A stretch of DNA of 64,000 bases from Branchiostoma floridae (Eukaryota; Chordata; Leptocardii; Amphioxiformes; Branchiostomatidae). Each line of letters begins with the position of its first letter. Position 1 is the first letter of the stretch. The notes under the pieces were generated by a model. It searched no databases. It saw only the letters and a list, made by a program, of their open reading frames with translations, and had not been told where the DNA came from. The translations under genes were made by a program, and so were the position numbers. Below, one piece after another: positions 33,536 to 44,139 of the stretch. The DNA lies in assembly GCF_000003815.2 (NCBI RefSeq), contig NC_049996.1, positions 14,640,265 to 14,704,264 on the forward strand, in the 5' to 3' direction.

Positions 33536-34000
33536 TACAATATGAAGAAAGAAAAAATTTAATGACTACATGTAATAAGAAAACAGCACTATCTGAAACA
33601 TGTCTAATCTTTATTGACGGTTTTCGAACTTGATTGTAGAAACAGAATGAAACATTATTTTGATTTAGATCTACATCGTTTTTAAACATGTTTTTACCAT
33701 TTGTGATGGAATTTGATATGGATTTGATATATAGATTTGTTGGTTACTATAGAAATTTCAGTTAATCACGACCCCCCCCCCCCCCCCTTTTTATACGACA
33801 ACAATTCACATCCTATACCCAGGGTCGATGCTCTCGTTCCCAGAGTAACACATAGGCGGTAACAATTTTGTAAACGTCTACTTCAGAACAAAAGCAGATT
33901 TGCATTCGGCTTATATTATCTGTTTGTACTCTAATTTATGTAGTTGCTTTCTGTCTGACATTCTACTCCAACACAATGTATTTTGTACTAAACTTAGCAC
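33536..34000. other. Unannotated stretch with C homopolymer
   Basis: AT-rich non-coding DNA with a 16-base C run at 33772-33787. Confidence 0.5.
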
Positions 34001-34004
34001 AAAT

Positions 34005-34345
34005 GCAGAATACACTAAACTATAAGATATCGTTTAAATGAGTTTTTGTTTGTGAAGCTACCATTCTCAATGTTTCTCGATGTTGGATGCCATTTAAACT
34101 ATTAAGACGTTACCTGGATGGCAAAATAGAAAATCTGAGCGAAAGTCGATATCAACGAGTAAGATTCTCAACTTGGCAGAATACACTAAACTATGAGCTA
34201 TTGTTCAGAAAGGAATATCCGTATGTGAAGCTACCGTTCTCATTGTATATCGATGTTGGATGACATTTAAACATTTGAGACGATACCTGGATGGCCAAAT
34301 AGAATATCGGAAGGGGACGTCGATATCACCGAAAAGAGATAAAAA
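34005..34345. repeat. Tandem duplication, about 180-bp unit
   Basis: Two copies share AATACACTAAACTAT, GTGAAGCTACC-TTCTCA, TCGATGTTGGATG-CATTTAAA and ACCTGGATGGC-AAATAGAA. Confidence 0.85.
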
Positions 34346-34389
34346 GCAAGCGCGATTTGGGCAGCTTATCAGAAGTCCCCGAATCCGGC

Positions 34390-34785
34390 GCCCACTCAAT
34401 AAGTGAATAATTTCACTCTAAAAAAAAGTGACCGGCGCAGAGATTAATTTACCAATACATCTCAATCAGGCAGTGTTGCAGCGCACTGGCGCAGCCATCT
34501 CCCGCTATCTCATTTCCAACAGCAGCGAATAAAGTGGTAATCTATCTACTGCGAGCGCCACAAAATGGAAAATTAGTTGTGGTCCCTTGGGCCCGCACCG
34601 CATCGAAAAGCAACTTGACCCCTCTCTCCCCCACCATAAATGAACGTCCCGAGATCCTCCTATCCGCAGGGCCGCCGGGACCGCAGCGGAATACATTTGC
34701 GGCACGAAATTGATACCACAAATCCTGCGCGCTGATTGGCTAGCTCAGGGGATTCATCCCCATGACAACGCCGCTAATCATGTCT
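34390..34785. promoter_or_regulatory. Unique CpG-bearing block, candidate regulatory DNA
   Basis: Non-repetitive, with homeobox-like cores (AGATTAATTTACCAAT, GTGGTAATCTAT, AAAATTAGTTG) between tandem arrays. Frames on the minus strand are short and lack domains. Called only from its contrast with the surroundings. Confidence 0.25.
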
Positions 34786-34789
34786 ATTT

Positions 34790-35245
34790 GTAAGGCTACC
34801 TGACCACGTCAGCTACCTGGATCTTGTCGAATGCTTTGCTAAAATCGGCCAACGCTAGAAATGCAAAAAAATTTAACTTTTATTCGTGATGCGTTGCAAA
34901 AATCGGCTAACGCTGGAACTTCAACAAATTTAAACTTAAGTTCGGCTTGACATTTTACAGTCCAAAACAAGGCTACCTGACCATGCCAGTTACCTGGATC
35001 TTGTCGAATGCGCGGCTAAAATCGGCTAACGTTAGAAATTTAAAAAAAAAATTAAACTTTCATTCGTGATGCGGTGCAAAAATTGGCTAACGCTAGAAAT
35101 TCAACAAATTTAAACTAAAGTTCGGCTTGAAACTTTACAGTCCGAAACAAGGCTGCCTGATCAGGTTACTAGGATCTTTTCAAATGCGTGGCTAAAATCG
35201 GCTAACGCTAGAAATTCAACAACTTTAAACTTGGACTTTTCCAGT
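34790..35245. repeat. Tandem array, about 180-bp unit, three copies
   Basis: Units share AAGGCTACCTGACCA-G-CAG, TACCTGGATCTTGTCGAATG, GCTAAAATCGGCTAACGCTA and GTTCGGCTTGA. The last copy is shortened, and the units contain a half-length internal repeat of AATCGGCTAACGCTAGAAAT. Confidence 0.9.
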
Positions 35246-35729
35246 CCATAAGAAACACAGGATGAGAGATAATGAAAACATACCCGAAACCCTGAAAAAA
35301 GTCGTTATCCACAAAAGCTTGTTATGTTTTATCTTTAAAACTTGCTTGCATAACTGTGTGGCCCAAGGGGTATAGAAACGGAGATGGGCGCCGCCCTATA
35401 CCCTTGCCTCTTCTCTCGTGACATCAATGAAAAACGATTTGAGCTTTCATATGAATAAACAAAAGTTCAAACAATCAAACAAAAGTTTGGGAAGGACTTA
35501 AACTCTTTTAAAACTACCTTTAAAATCATGGAGAGCTATTATCATATTTGTCCCATCAATTGCTACGTGTAGATTGGGATTGTGGTATACAAATAAACGT
35601 AGGACCCATTGTCAACAAAATAACCCATCTAGTACGTAAAGTCTGTATTTGGAATAAAAATAAATTCTCCGGTAAGTTTGCAACGTATTTTCAACATATT
35701 AAAAGTTCCTAGGGGTATGTTGGCCGTGG
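35246..35729. other. Unannotated stretch with a short dispersed repeat
   Basis: It contains the GAGATGGGCGCCGCC repeat copy at 35358-35405. Otherwise nothing is recognised. Confidence 0.5.
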
Positions 35730-36870
35730 TGCTGAATAGCCGTCCTGTGCAGTCCATGGCAACTGTCTACATTCCAAGTTTTCAAGTTTTAACATGGTCT
35801 GTGTAGTATCTGGTAACAGTCTAGATTCCAAATTACAAGTATTAGGACCAGAACATGGTCTGTGTAGTATCTGGTAACAGTCTGGATTCCAAGGTACAAG
35901 TTTTAGGACCAGAACATGGTCTGTGTAGGCCCTGGCAACAGTCTAGAATCCAAGTTACAGGTTTATTTTCTATCTAACTTCTATGAACATACACAGTACT
36001 GACAGAAAGTAAAGGCAGACTTTTCTTTTCTTTTACCTCCCCGCCTGAAATCAGGCACCCACTTTTACACCTGGGTGGAGCGAGGGAAGTCGTGTAATAA
36101 CGTGCCTTTTCCTGGGACAGTTCAAAGTTGTAGGACTACGATATGATCTAAATTTATATAGTCTTTAATAACAGTTTAGATTCCAATTGCAAGGTACAAG
36201 TTTTGGCACCAGAACATGGCCTGTGTAGGCCCTGGTAACAGTCTAGATTCTAAGTTACAAGTTTAGGGACAAGAACATGGGCTATGTAGTCCCTGGTATC
36301 AGTCTTGATTCCACGTTACAAGTTTAGGGACCAGGACATGGCCTGTACTGTGTAGTCCATGACAACAGTTTAGATACCAAGGTACAAGTTTTGGGACCAG
36401 GACATGGTCACGAGTTTCACGTGTAGTCCCTGGTAACAGTCTAGATTCCAAGTTTTAGCAAGGGACCAGGACATGGCCTGTGTAGTCTCTGGTGGGAACA
36501 ATCTAGATTCCAAGTTACAAGTTTAGGGACCAGGACATGGCCTGTACTGTGTAGTCCGTGACAACAGTTTAGATACCAAGGTACAAGTTTGGGGACCAGG
36601 ACATGGTCACGAGTTTCACGTGTAGTCCCTGGTAACAGTCTAGATTCCAAGTTACAAGTTCTAGGACCGGGATATGGCTTGTATGGTCCCTGGTAACAAT
36701 CTAGATTCCAAGTTACAAGTTCTAGGACCGGGATATGGCTTGTATGGTCCCTGGTAACAATCTAGATTCCAAGTTACAAGTTTTAGCACTGGGGTATGGC
36801 TTGTATAGTCCCTGGTTACAATAATCTAGATTCCAAGTTTCAAGTTTAGGGACATGGTCACGAGATTCAC
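35730..36870. repeat. Minisatellite, about 62-68-bp unit, about 14 copies
   Basis: The unit reads CCTGGTAACAGTCTAGATTC, CAAGTTACAAGTTTTAGGAC and CAGGACATGGCCTGTGTAGT. Two higher-order copies of about 170 bp are nearly identical (36320-36470 and 36510-36650, both with TGGTCACGAGTTTCACGTGT). The array is interrupted at about 35960-36130. Confidence 0.93.
36030..36118 (-). mobile_element. SINE 3' fragment inserted in the minisatellite
   Basis: TTTTACACCTGGGTGGAGCG preceded by TTACCTCC-CGCCTGAAATCAGG is the reverse complement of the SINE tail at 60070-60140 (CACCCAGGTGTAAAAATGG, ACCTGACTTCGG). It interrupts the array in antisense orientation. Confidence 0.7.
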
Positions 36871-36879
36871 GTGCCGCCT

Positions 36880-37335
36880 CGATCGCCACAGGGGTTTACA
36901 TAAACGATAACGCAGCGAAGCGGCTCATGCATAAGTCATACCCGTCTCCCCACTCCCGCTTACTTTACAACAAGACGGATGGACGGTTGCGGGGAAATGA
37001 ATTGAGGGAGGGGGATCTGGGAAAGTAACAGATTCATAAAAATTCCATGGGCTGTAGGACACGGGAAAGATTGATGGCGGGAAGGAAAGATGGACTCGCG
37101 GAGAGTTATAAAACTTGCGGTTACGGTCGTGTGCACGCGTACCCCCGGAGTGCCCGCGGTACCAGATTGATGGTGGGGACCCGCATGCGCGCTTACCGTG
37201 ATAGATCGCCGCAATGCATCATCGCCACGGACACGTCCATTGCGGATAAGTTCAGGGGGTGGACAGCCCTGCAGAAAAGTCTTGGGTTTTCGTTCCATCC
37301 CATCCCTACCACACCCAAACTGCTATAGAAAAACG
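36880..37335. promoter_or_regulatory. CpG-rich unique block, candidate regulatory DNA
   Basis: Unique sequence with AAAGATTGATGGCGGGAAGG and ATTCATAAAAATTCCATGG. Overlapping frames of 93 codons (plus) and 112 codons (minus) occupy the same DNA, as expected by chance in CpG-rich sequence with few stop codons. No domain recognised in either. Confidence 0.25.
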
Positions 37336-37650
37336 TAAACCATATGCACAAAAACTACCATTCTCTACTTACTATTTTAGGCAAAGGTTTTATTCAGACA
37401 TACACAAAGTTATGTTTCATTCGACGATTTTCCTATAGGCTTGTTTTACAGCGTAATTTTTTTTAGTCCGAAAAATTGCAAAAAAAAAACATTGCCAACC
37501 TCCATTTTGAGGGTAAATTCGATTCCTACAAAACTGACGTTGTATTAATACTTCATGCAACATGTTGACTTCGATATGAACAAAATCTGTTTTGTTTTTC
37601 ATTTTTTACTTGTAGTTTGTTTCACAGTCTCAAAAATTACAACAAACCCC
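37336..37650. other. Unannotated AT-rich stretch
   Basis: No feature supported. Confidence 0.4.
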
Positions 37651-37659
37651 CCTGCTTTG

Positions 37660-37867
37660 AAATGGTACAACCCGTCACTAATATTGTTGAAAGAGATGAG
37701 ACTACAGCGCTGATTGCGGACACGCCCTTGTGACGTGATAGATGTCAGATTCCCGGAGAATTAATAGAGGGACGGCGCGGGACGGACGTGCGAATTCCCG
37801 GAAGTTGAATGGACCGGTGGACACAAAGTGCACGGCGACAAACTCTGACGAATCATCTTGGAGGGAA
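37660..37867. promoter_or_regulatory. CpG-bearing unique block, split from its right part by a transposon
   Basis: It contains CTTGTGACGTGATAGATGTC (a CRE-like TGACGTGA beside a MEIS-like core) and GAGAATTAATAG. The right continuation starts at 38380, after the insertion 37877-38370. Regulatory role is inference. Confidence 0.25.
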
Positions 37868-37876
37868 GTTTTGGGC

Positions 37877-38370
37877 TAGCCTCCGTTGCAGTCGTTAAAC
37901 GGGGCTGTTTTTTTTTTGGAGGGGGGAGGGGGTCTTGCTGGTTCACGATTGTCAACTTTTACACCAAAACTATGAGGCGTCTTTGAGACGGGGCAATCTC
38001 CTTTCCACGGCAAACTCCCTTCCACGGCAAACTCCCTTCCTCGGCAAATTCCCTTTTCCGGCAAACTCCCTTCCACGGCAAAGTCCCTTCCACGGCAAAC
38101 TCCCTTCCTCGAAAAAAAACCCTTCCACGGCAAAATCCCTTCCACGACAAACTCCCGGCTTCCACGGCAAACTCCCTTCCTCGACAAATTCCCTTTTCCG
38201 ACAAACTCCCTTCCACGGCAAAGTCCCTTCCACGCCAAACTCCCTTCCTGGCACAGCAAACTCCCTTCCCCAGCATAAGACTAGAACCTAGCCAACGTTG
38301 AAACTCGCGAACCAGTGCACCTAAAATAAATTTAAGAAACAGCCCCCTTCGAAGACTGCAACGGAGGCTA
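37877..38370. mobile_element. MULE-like element carrying an 18-bp minisatellite
   Basis: The ends are inverted: TAGCCTCCGTTGCAGTC at left, with the exact complement GACTGCAACGGAGGCTA at right. The inversion continues degenerately for about 60 bp (GGGGCTGTTT, GGTTC-CGA-T-TCAAC). Flanks GTTTTGGGC (37868-37876) and CTTTTGGAC (38371-38379) match at 7 of 9 positions. The interior is the minisatellite 37995-38275. The same TAGCCT ends and 9-bp duplication occur at 5365, 5731 and 43485. Confidence 0.75.
37995..38275. repeat. 18-bp minisatellite inside a transposon, about 15 copies
   Basis: The unit is CTTCCACGGCAAACTCC with variants CCTCGACAAATT, TTTCCGGCAAACT and AAGT. Because 18 is a multiple of three, several frames stay open on both strands (for example repeats of GREFAVEGSLPWKGVC on the minus strand). 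That explains the overlapping 94-159-codon frames without invoking a gene. Confidence 0.93.
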
Positions 38371-38467
38371 CTTTTGGACGATAGTTTTACGGGAAGAGGC
38401 GGAGCTCCCCCCATAGATTCCCGGAACACACACTGCACACTTCAGTAACGTCACGATTGATAGAAAT

Positions 38468-38710
38468 ATGGAGACAAGGAGGTCTCCCGGACCTCGCAAA
38501 GATCCTACGACCGTGAACAGACAAAAGTTACAAACTTTAGACGAAGACGAATCGTCTGGGAACGGGTACATGGATGTCTATCTACTCCGATGGTACCACC
38601 TCCTCGTTTATATCAATTCAGGGGCGGCGGCGACTTGCACATATCTAGTAGAAGATTGGAAAACTTGCTGTGATGAATGCGTGCTGCAAGAGAAGATATC
38701 CAAATATTAG
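38468..38710 (+). CDS. Candidate small protein or first exon, unknown function
   Basis: An 80-codon frame with a favourable start context (A at -3, G at +4), directly downstream of a CpG-bearing block with AACGTCACG. It encodes a basic then acidic N-terminus (RRSPGPRKD, LDEDESSGNG) followed by a Tyr/Trp/Cys-containing part (LLRWYHLLVY, CCDECV). No domain is recognised, and no signal peptide or clear membrane span. It could be a 5' exon with a donor before residue 35, or chance. Confidence 0.25.
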   Translation: METRRSPGPRKDPTTVNRQKLQTLDEDESSGNGYMDVYLLRWYHLLVYINSGAAATCTYLVEDWKTCCDECVLQEKISKY

Positions 38711-39680
38711 CGGCGCGGGGTGTGATGTGTGGATATTGTCAGCTGCTATTTCCATACATCACTTAACTCTCCTGCTACGCTGCTGTGGTGAAGAAATCTA
38801 TCTTTCACCACAAGTGTTAGGGCGTTGCTACGTACGACATGTTTCACAACTCCTGCGGAACATATAAGTCATAACTACAAGTTGGACGGAAAGAACATTG
38901 TATTCTCATCCTGTTGTAGAGTCTTAAGTGTCAGGAATAAATCTGCTTCTACACTAAATTTAGATTTTAAATCCCTTTCTTGGGGATGACTGGTCGCTAT
39001 CAATAGCGAATGAAAAGATATGAAAACCGAAAGGTCTGCTGCAGTACCGAGGAAAGTTGCTAGTATGCCCCAAATCGACCTTGACCTTCATCTAGCAAAG
39101 TGAAAATCGTCTCTGTCTAATTTTTATTATTATTATTATTATCTTCACTTATGTTGACCAAAACACTTGAGGTGAGAAACACTGACCCTCAAGCATACAC
39201 ATAGATGCACCGTAAACAATACCTTCGTCACAGAGGTACCCCAAAGTTTCAGATTTGTTAGAAAGTTCTTCAGCTAAAGTATCACAAATAGGTAAAGAAA
39301 TGTAGTACAACGACTGGCAGATACATTAGTAACTTACCATGAACAAAGGTGAACAGTAAAAAAAGTTCTATATTTAACGTTACTGGAGAATATTTTCCTT
39401 TCATTCCAAGTACATACATGTACTTTAATAGATGGGTTATTTTGTTGACAGTATGTCCTGCGTTCATTTGTATACCACAATCCTTTCCAGAACTTAAGAT
39501 AGAGTGGCTAAATTCCTCAATCAATAATAATCAGTGCCATATATTGACATAACGCATGCCCATGTCACAATATTATGGATTAGTCTATTTGGGGAATGTT
39601 TGTTTAAGCTGAGAAATTTCTCATCGATATAATGACCGCCCGCGGTACATTAATTTTGGAGCTGCCATTGGTGAAATAGA
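38711..39680. other. Unannotated non-coding stretch
   Basis: Only a short (TTA)n run at 39122-39141 stands out. No exon supported. Confidence 0.45.
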
Positions 39681-39689
39681 GTTATTGGC

Positions 39690-40150
39690 ATTGTGCTCTT
39701 GTAATAGTTTAGTTGTGGTGGGGAGAATATGATGTTATGTGATAGTTTTTGTGTAAAATTAGTCTTTGGACGACCTGTTTTCTACACACAATGTTGTGCG
39801 GTGATTTTGCGGTAAAATTTGAAAGTTTTGCTGTTATGTGGTAGTTTTGTTGTTAATCTGGATAATTGCGATGGTTTGGAAATACCTCTCTATTACAGTA
39901 TCATGTTTTGGCGTAAAAGTTTATAATTTTCAATGTTTTGTAATGACCTTTTTTACAATGTTTTGTGGTTTTGGTGTAAAATTTGGTTGTTGTGATGTTC
40001 TTTATGTAAATTTGGTGTAAAATTTGGTAATTGCGCATGCGATGTTCTTTATGTGGTTTTGGTGTAAAATTTGGTAATTGCGATGTTCTGGAGCGACCCT
40101 TTTCTTTACAACATTATGTGGTAGTTTTGGTGTAAAAAATTGAAAATTAG
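39690..40150. repeat. Tandem array, about 55-70-bp diverged unit
   Basis: TGTGGTAGTTTTGGTGTAAA and ATTTGGTAATTGCGATGTTC recur about seven times with varying length. T/G-rich on the plus strand, without coding. Confidence 0.82.
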
Positions 40151-40189
40151 ACTACTTTATTCTTTCGGAGTTGAATTTTGTACACCATG

Positions 40190-40900
40190 AACCCCTCGCG
40201 CCCTTACCACAGCATTCTCCGCGCGGCGCCCATACCCAGCCGCCTACCTCCCCGAAGAAAAACTACCCTAAGCTAACTTAATCAACAGAATTTGTCAAAC
40301 ACGTCAAAAAGCCACTCACTCAGCACGCGTATCGACGTCTCTCAATAAAGACAAATGCATCCTCCATTGTACTGTGGATAATACAAGCTATTCCATTAGC
40401 TTGGTAATATCGCAATTTTCCCCGCGCCAAATCCCCGTGTAAGCGTGCTAATTATGACAAAAATTACAAATTGCCGCCTCCCGCCAAGAGCGAGCATGAT
40501 GGAACGCGCCAGCAAATGAAAACATTATGAGTCTTTTAATTTATCGTCGGTGAGGGGAAGTTGGCGGGCCCGAAACTCGCCGACTCGCGCGCCCGTAAAG
40601 CCGGCAAGCGCCGCAATGAGTCGCGCCGATAGCTCCTGCGTATACATCACACGGCTAGGGGATGAGCCCGCTTTCTAAAGGGCCGTCCTATCCGGACACC
40701 GCCAAATCTCCCGGGTTACTTTTATAGCCCATTCCCCGTGCGTAAACGCTGACTCTCGGCGGAAAGGGAAGCGCTTAATGCCGACAGATAACTGCCAGGA
40801 GGACGCAGAAGGGATACTTTGGAACGTTTCGCACTAACGATACGCGCGGAAGCGATTAAAGGATTTTTGCTAATGGGAAAAAAAGATGCGCTTTGGTGTC
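40190..40900. promoter_or_regulatory. Unique CpG-rich block, candidate regulatory DNA
   Basis: About 700 bp of non-repetitive CpG-rich sequence with GTGCTAATTATGAC, CTTTTAATTTATCG and AAAGGATTTTTGCTAATGG, between a tandem array and the CCAAT cluster. No long frame survives in it. Conservation is not testable here. Confidence 0.3.
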
Positions 40901-41089
40901 GGCTTCTCCCTGTCTACGTGTGGTGACGTAATTGATTCAAACGCAACTTTTAAGCACCATATAAGAAGAACATGGTGTTGCAAGAAGCATCATTGAAAGT
41001 TTAGAGCCATAAATATTAACAAAATCTTATTCGTTCATCGACGAATGAAAACTACGTTTAGGAGATTGTGAAATCAGCACCAAGGACAG

Positions 41090-41260
41090 CAGCCAATGAA
41101 ATCGTGGATAGCTTCACAACCAATCAGCGACAATGAGCGTCGTCCAATGAGCGCCAATGAGCTGTCGTCCAATGAGCGACAATTTTTATCATCACGTGAT
41201 AGAGAGTTCTGGTGTGACCGGTCCCCCAAGAAATTGAATTGAACCAAAAGTAGCCAATAA
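41090..41260 (+). promoter_or_regulatory. Cluster of six CCAAT boxes with an E-box
   Basis: CCAAT occurs on the same strand at 41093, 41120, 41144, 41154, 41169 and 41254, several inside a short repeated unit GTCCAATGAGCG. CACGTG lies at 41193. CCAAT clusters are the known signature of NF-Y-bound promoters. No coding start is assigned downstream, and part of the clustering comes from local duplication of a 13-bp unit. Confidence 0.4.
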
Positions 41261-41579
41261 AAGAAGTTCCTAATGAAATAAATCTTTAACTTGCATATTT
41301 CTGTCAATATCAGAACACAATGATGTGATCATTTTTAATTCTTTTTTATTCTTACATTACCAGAATACCGCATTATTCACATAGAGCATATTTCCGCCAT
41401 GTTGAATACAAAGAAAAGTAATTATCCGCCAATGTTGAAACAAAAGAAAAGTAATTATGTTGATTCGATTACTGTCACCTTTTTTTTCTTATTCGTAACA
41501 TTACCATAACATTCCAGTTCTCACGTAGATTTGTATGTCCTAATAGAGTAATAATAAAAAACATCACTGACTTTGTCCC

Positions 41580-41910
41580 ATGACTGAATTGCCTCAATTA
41601 AAAAGAGATCTCGGCGCGCTAATAAACTGCCCAGTTTACGCGAACTGCGGAGTAATTGCACTTCATATTCCATCTGGCTGCTCCGAAATTGTTCCCCGAG
41701 TATTGATGAAGACGTGTCAGAGTGTCGGAGTCGCGGAGTTCAGCATAATGGAGCTGCTCCGGAGAGAGTTCCCGGAAACACAAACATTAATTACGGCAGT
41801 CTGTGTCGCACTCTTGCCCCGCGCCTGCTATAAACCGCCTATCACCGCCCAAGCGGAAACTACAATTATAGCGTTAATTACCTCGACTTAATTGCATTAC
41901 ATTGTTGTTG
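41580..41910. promoter_or_regulatory. Unique block rich in TAATTA cores, candidate enhancer
   Basis: GCGCTAATAAACTGC, GGAGTAATTGCACTTC, ACATTAATTACGGC, AGCGTTAATTACC and GACTTAATTGC are densely spaced homeodomain-type sites in otherwise unique, GC-balanced DNA. A 103-codon plus-strand frame covers it but has no recognisable domain and spans AT-rich TAA/ATT motifs. I favour regulatory DNA over coding. Confidence 0.35.
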
Positions 41911-43484
41911 GGGGGACGATGATTATGTCATCCCTCCTCTAGCGTGGCATCAGCAGATGCCAGGGGATTATCTCTTTCCTACTCCACTTTTTTAAAACTT
42001 GACTTTTGGTAGCAGAAAAAATGTACCTACCGCAGAAACTTTACTCGTTGTTGTTTATATCAGTGTGATGGTAATCATTTTTTATCTACGTTATTTTCTT
42101 TGCTATGGTTTTGGTTATACCACTAATTATCTTATATTAAACATTTATATTGGTTATTATCACACCACGATAATTATATGATTGATAACGATTAAAATCA
42201 AACGTTGATGTTTTTTACATGAAGCATCCCATCCGTGACTTATTTCTTTACATCGTTTTGTTGTCAGCTGAACAGTGTACGAGTTTTCGCCTTAAGTCGT
42301 AAGTTTGGATGGATACAGTAATATCATCTCAAAATTACTTTAATACAAAATTGTGGAAACGTTATTAGAATATAATTCTTGTCTATGAGCAATAAAGAAA
42401 TCTGCGTTTTGAAGAATGAGTAGCCAACTTATTTTAACTGTTCAATAAATAAAGCCCTGATTACATACATCAAAATATAGACCATACCCGTATCATTTTT
42501 CATGTGGGTACGTTTATTTGATAATTCAATAAAGCATACTTGTTGGCAAAAGATATTACCTAGGCGTAGCGAGATAGTTTATAAGCTTAATATAAACTTA
42601 ATATCTGTGAATTCAATCGAGAAGATTGCCTGATTTTAGGGATGGAATAATACTGATCCTTGACTTTCTTAAAAAAAACGTATTGTCTCGTATTTTTTGA
42701 AATTGTGAATTTGAATGCTTCATATGTCTGGGTAATTGTTATTTATGATTGTCGTTTCCTGGTCTTGTTCTATACGAGGGAAATCGGTTCTGAGTGAGGG
42801 ACTCTGGCTCCGGCCGCAAATTAGGAATAATGTCACACCGCACAGCCGTGCAATGGAAAAAGTGAGTACTTAATTCCGCGGATGAAGATTCATGACTTCG
42901 TGCACAGAGTGGACGGTAATCATAGCCCGTTATTCGTCACTTCATACCAATTTTCCGCAATTATTTTGACGTTTTGATGCACGACGGTCCACTGAAACCT
43001 AACGACTTTTTGATATACATTTTTCAATTGTGTAATACTGGCCATTATGTGACATTTATACAAGCATGGCCACAAATTCCTTTTTAGTTGCACACTTAAT
43101 ATCTTTCAATTATTACTGTGGCCAATTTTCAACTTGTTACTTTTCGGTTTTACAACTATATGCCTCCTGAACAAAACATTCATAACACAATGATACTTAA
43201 TTGCACAGAGAATAGAGCAGAAACTGTCATTTTGTTCAGTATATTATATCCCAACAATATATTTCGTTAAACTGCAATGTATTTATCATCAACTAATACA
43301 CCGGAAATCTGTCATTTTAACTGAAATTAGGACAATGGCTGTGCACCCCAGCTATAGTCTCTTGGACTTTGCGTTTGACCATATCTAGTAGGTCCCCAAG
43401 AAGAATTAGCAATTGCCTCCTTAGCTTGTCATTGCGTATCTACGCTACCACGTGCAGAGTCGACCTACAGTCCCCTTTGGTTGC
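41911..43484. other. Unannotated AT-rich stretch
   Basis: No gene supported. A GC-balanced patch at 42780-42970 (GCAAATTAGGAATAATGTCA) could be another regulatory block, with little to support it. Confidence 0.4.
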
Positions 43485-43534
43485 TAGCCTGAGTATCATC
43501 CTCCGTAGTGACCGCTGGCTCACGACTCAGGCTA
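43485..43534. mobile_element. 50-bp MULE-like MITE with perfect 9-bp target duplication
   Basis: The ends TAGCCTGAG and CTCAGGCTA are exact inverted repeats. The flanks TTTGGTTGC (43476-43484 and 43535-43543) are identical. The left end TAGCCTGAGTATCATCC equals that of 5731-5846, so this is an internally deleted relative. At 50 bp it is among the smallest mobile-looking units in the window. Confidence 0.88.
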
Positions 43535-43734
43535 TTTGGTTGCGCTGTAAAATAAGCAAAAATAGGCAAAAAGGTGCATAATTTGTAAGGGAGAGCAATA
43601 CAGTTACACATTGGCATTCCAGAAAAAACTGTGTCTGGCTAGCTCTGATAAGATGAAGCCACCCTCTTTTTTTATCAGCAACCTAAGGTACCTGCGAGAG
43701 GCTAGTCCCGTGCACCGTTAAGGCTTCTAAAAGG

Positions 43735-43785
43735 TCACATTTTCAAACCGGGGCCCGGCCAGGATGTTGTAAGAAACATGAGGTG
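43735..43785. repeat. Truncated GGGGCCCGGCC repeat
   Basis: GGTCACATTTTCAAACCGGG matches the starts at 32402 and 58960. The copy is broken by the insertion at 43794. Confidence 0.65.
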
Positions 43786-43793
43786 TGATGCGG

Positions 43794-43967
43794 TAGTCTC
43801 CAAGCAGACCCTACGGTGCCTTAGAGATAGTATCAAAGCTGGCAAAGGAGTATAGCCGGCCAAAGGGAGATAGCCGGCCAAAGGGAGTCAAACGGGCACC
43901 GGGCTACCCTTGTCAGCTTTGATACTATTTCTATTTCTAAGGCACCGTAGGGTCTGCTTGGAGACTA
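43794..43967. mobile_element. MITE with perfect 8-bp target duplication (hAT-like)
   Basis: Ends TAGTCTCCAAGCAGACCC and the exact complement GGGTCTGCTTGGAGACTA. The inverted repeats extend for about 50 bp, through ACGGTGCCTTAGA and AGTATCAAAGCT. The flanks TGATGCGG (43786-43793 and 43968-43975) are identical. The interior has a doubled GCCGGCCAAAGGGAG. An 8-bp duplication fits hAT-type transposition; no transposase is encoded. Confidence 0.9.
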
Positions 43968-44139
43968 TGATGCGGCTCGCTGTCCACTGCAAGCGGGGGG
44001 ATTAGGCCTGCTCGCCCGCCCGACTCCCCGTCGCACTGCGCCGCCTGCCTACCAGAACACACACATCTGTCCCCATCATCCCAGCCCGCACAGCAAATCC
44101 CGCCTGAGCTCCTCATTTCCACGCCTCTACAGGCTCCGG

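Noticed and set aside
37876-38438. Overlapping minus-strand frames of 94-159 codons rich in GREFAVEGSLPWKGVC repeats
   Set aside because: They are translations of an 18-bp minisatellite whose length is a multiple of three, so several frames stay open on both strands. The array lies inside a transposon.
41580-41891. 103-codon plus-strand frame
   Set aside because: No domain or coding-like periodicity. The region is better explained as unique regulatory DNA with many TAATT cores.
43380-43470. Minus-strand 40-codon protein-like stretch (LRRQLLILLGDLLDMVKRK)
   Set aside because: Short, bounded by stops, no ATG or good splice sites, no recognised family.
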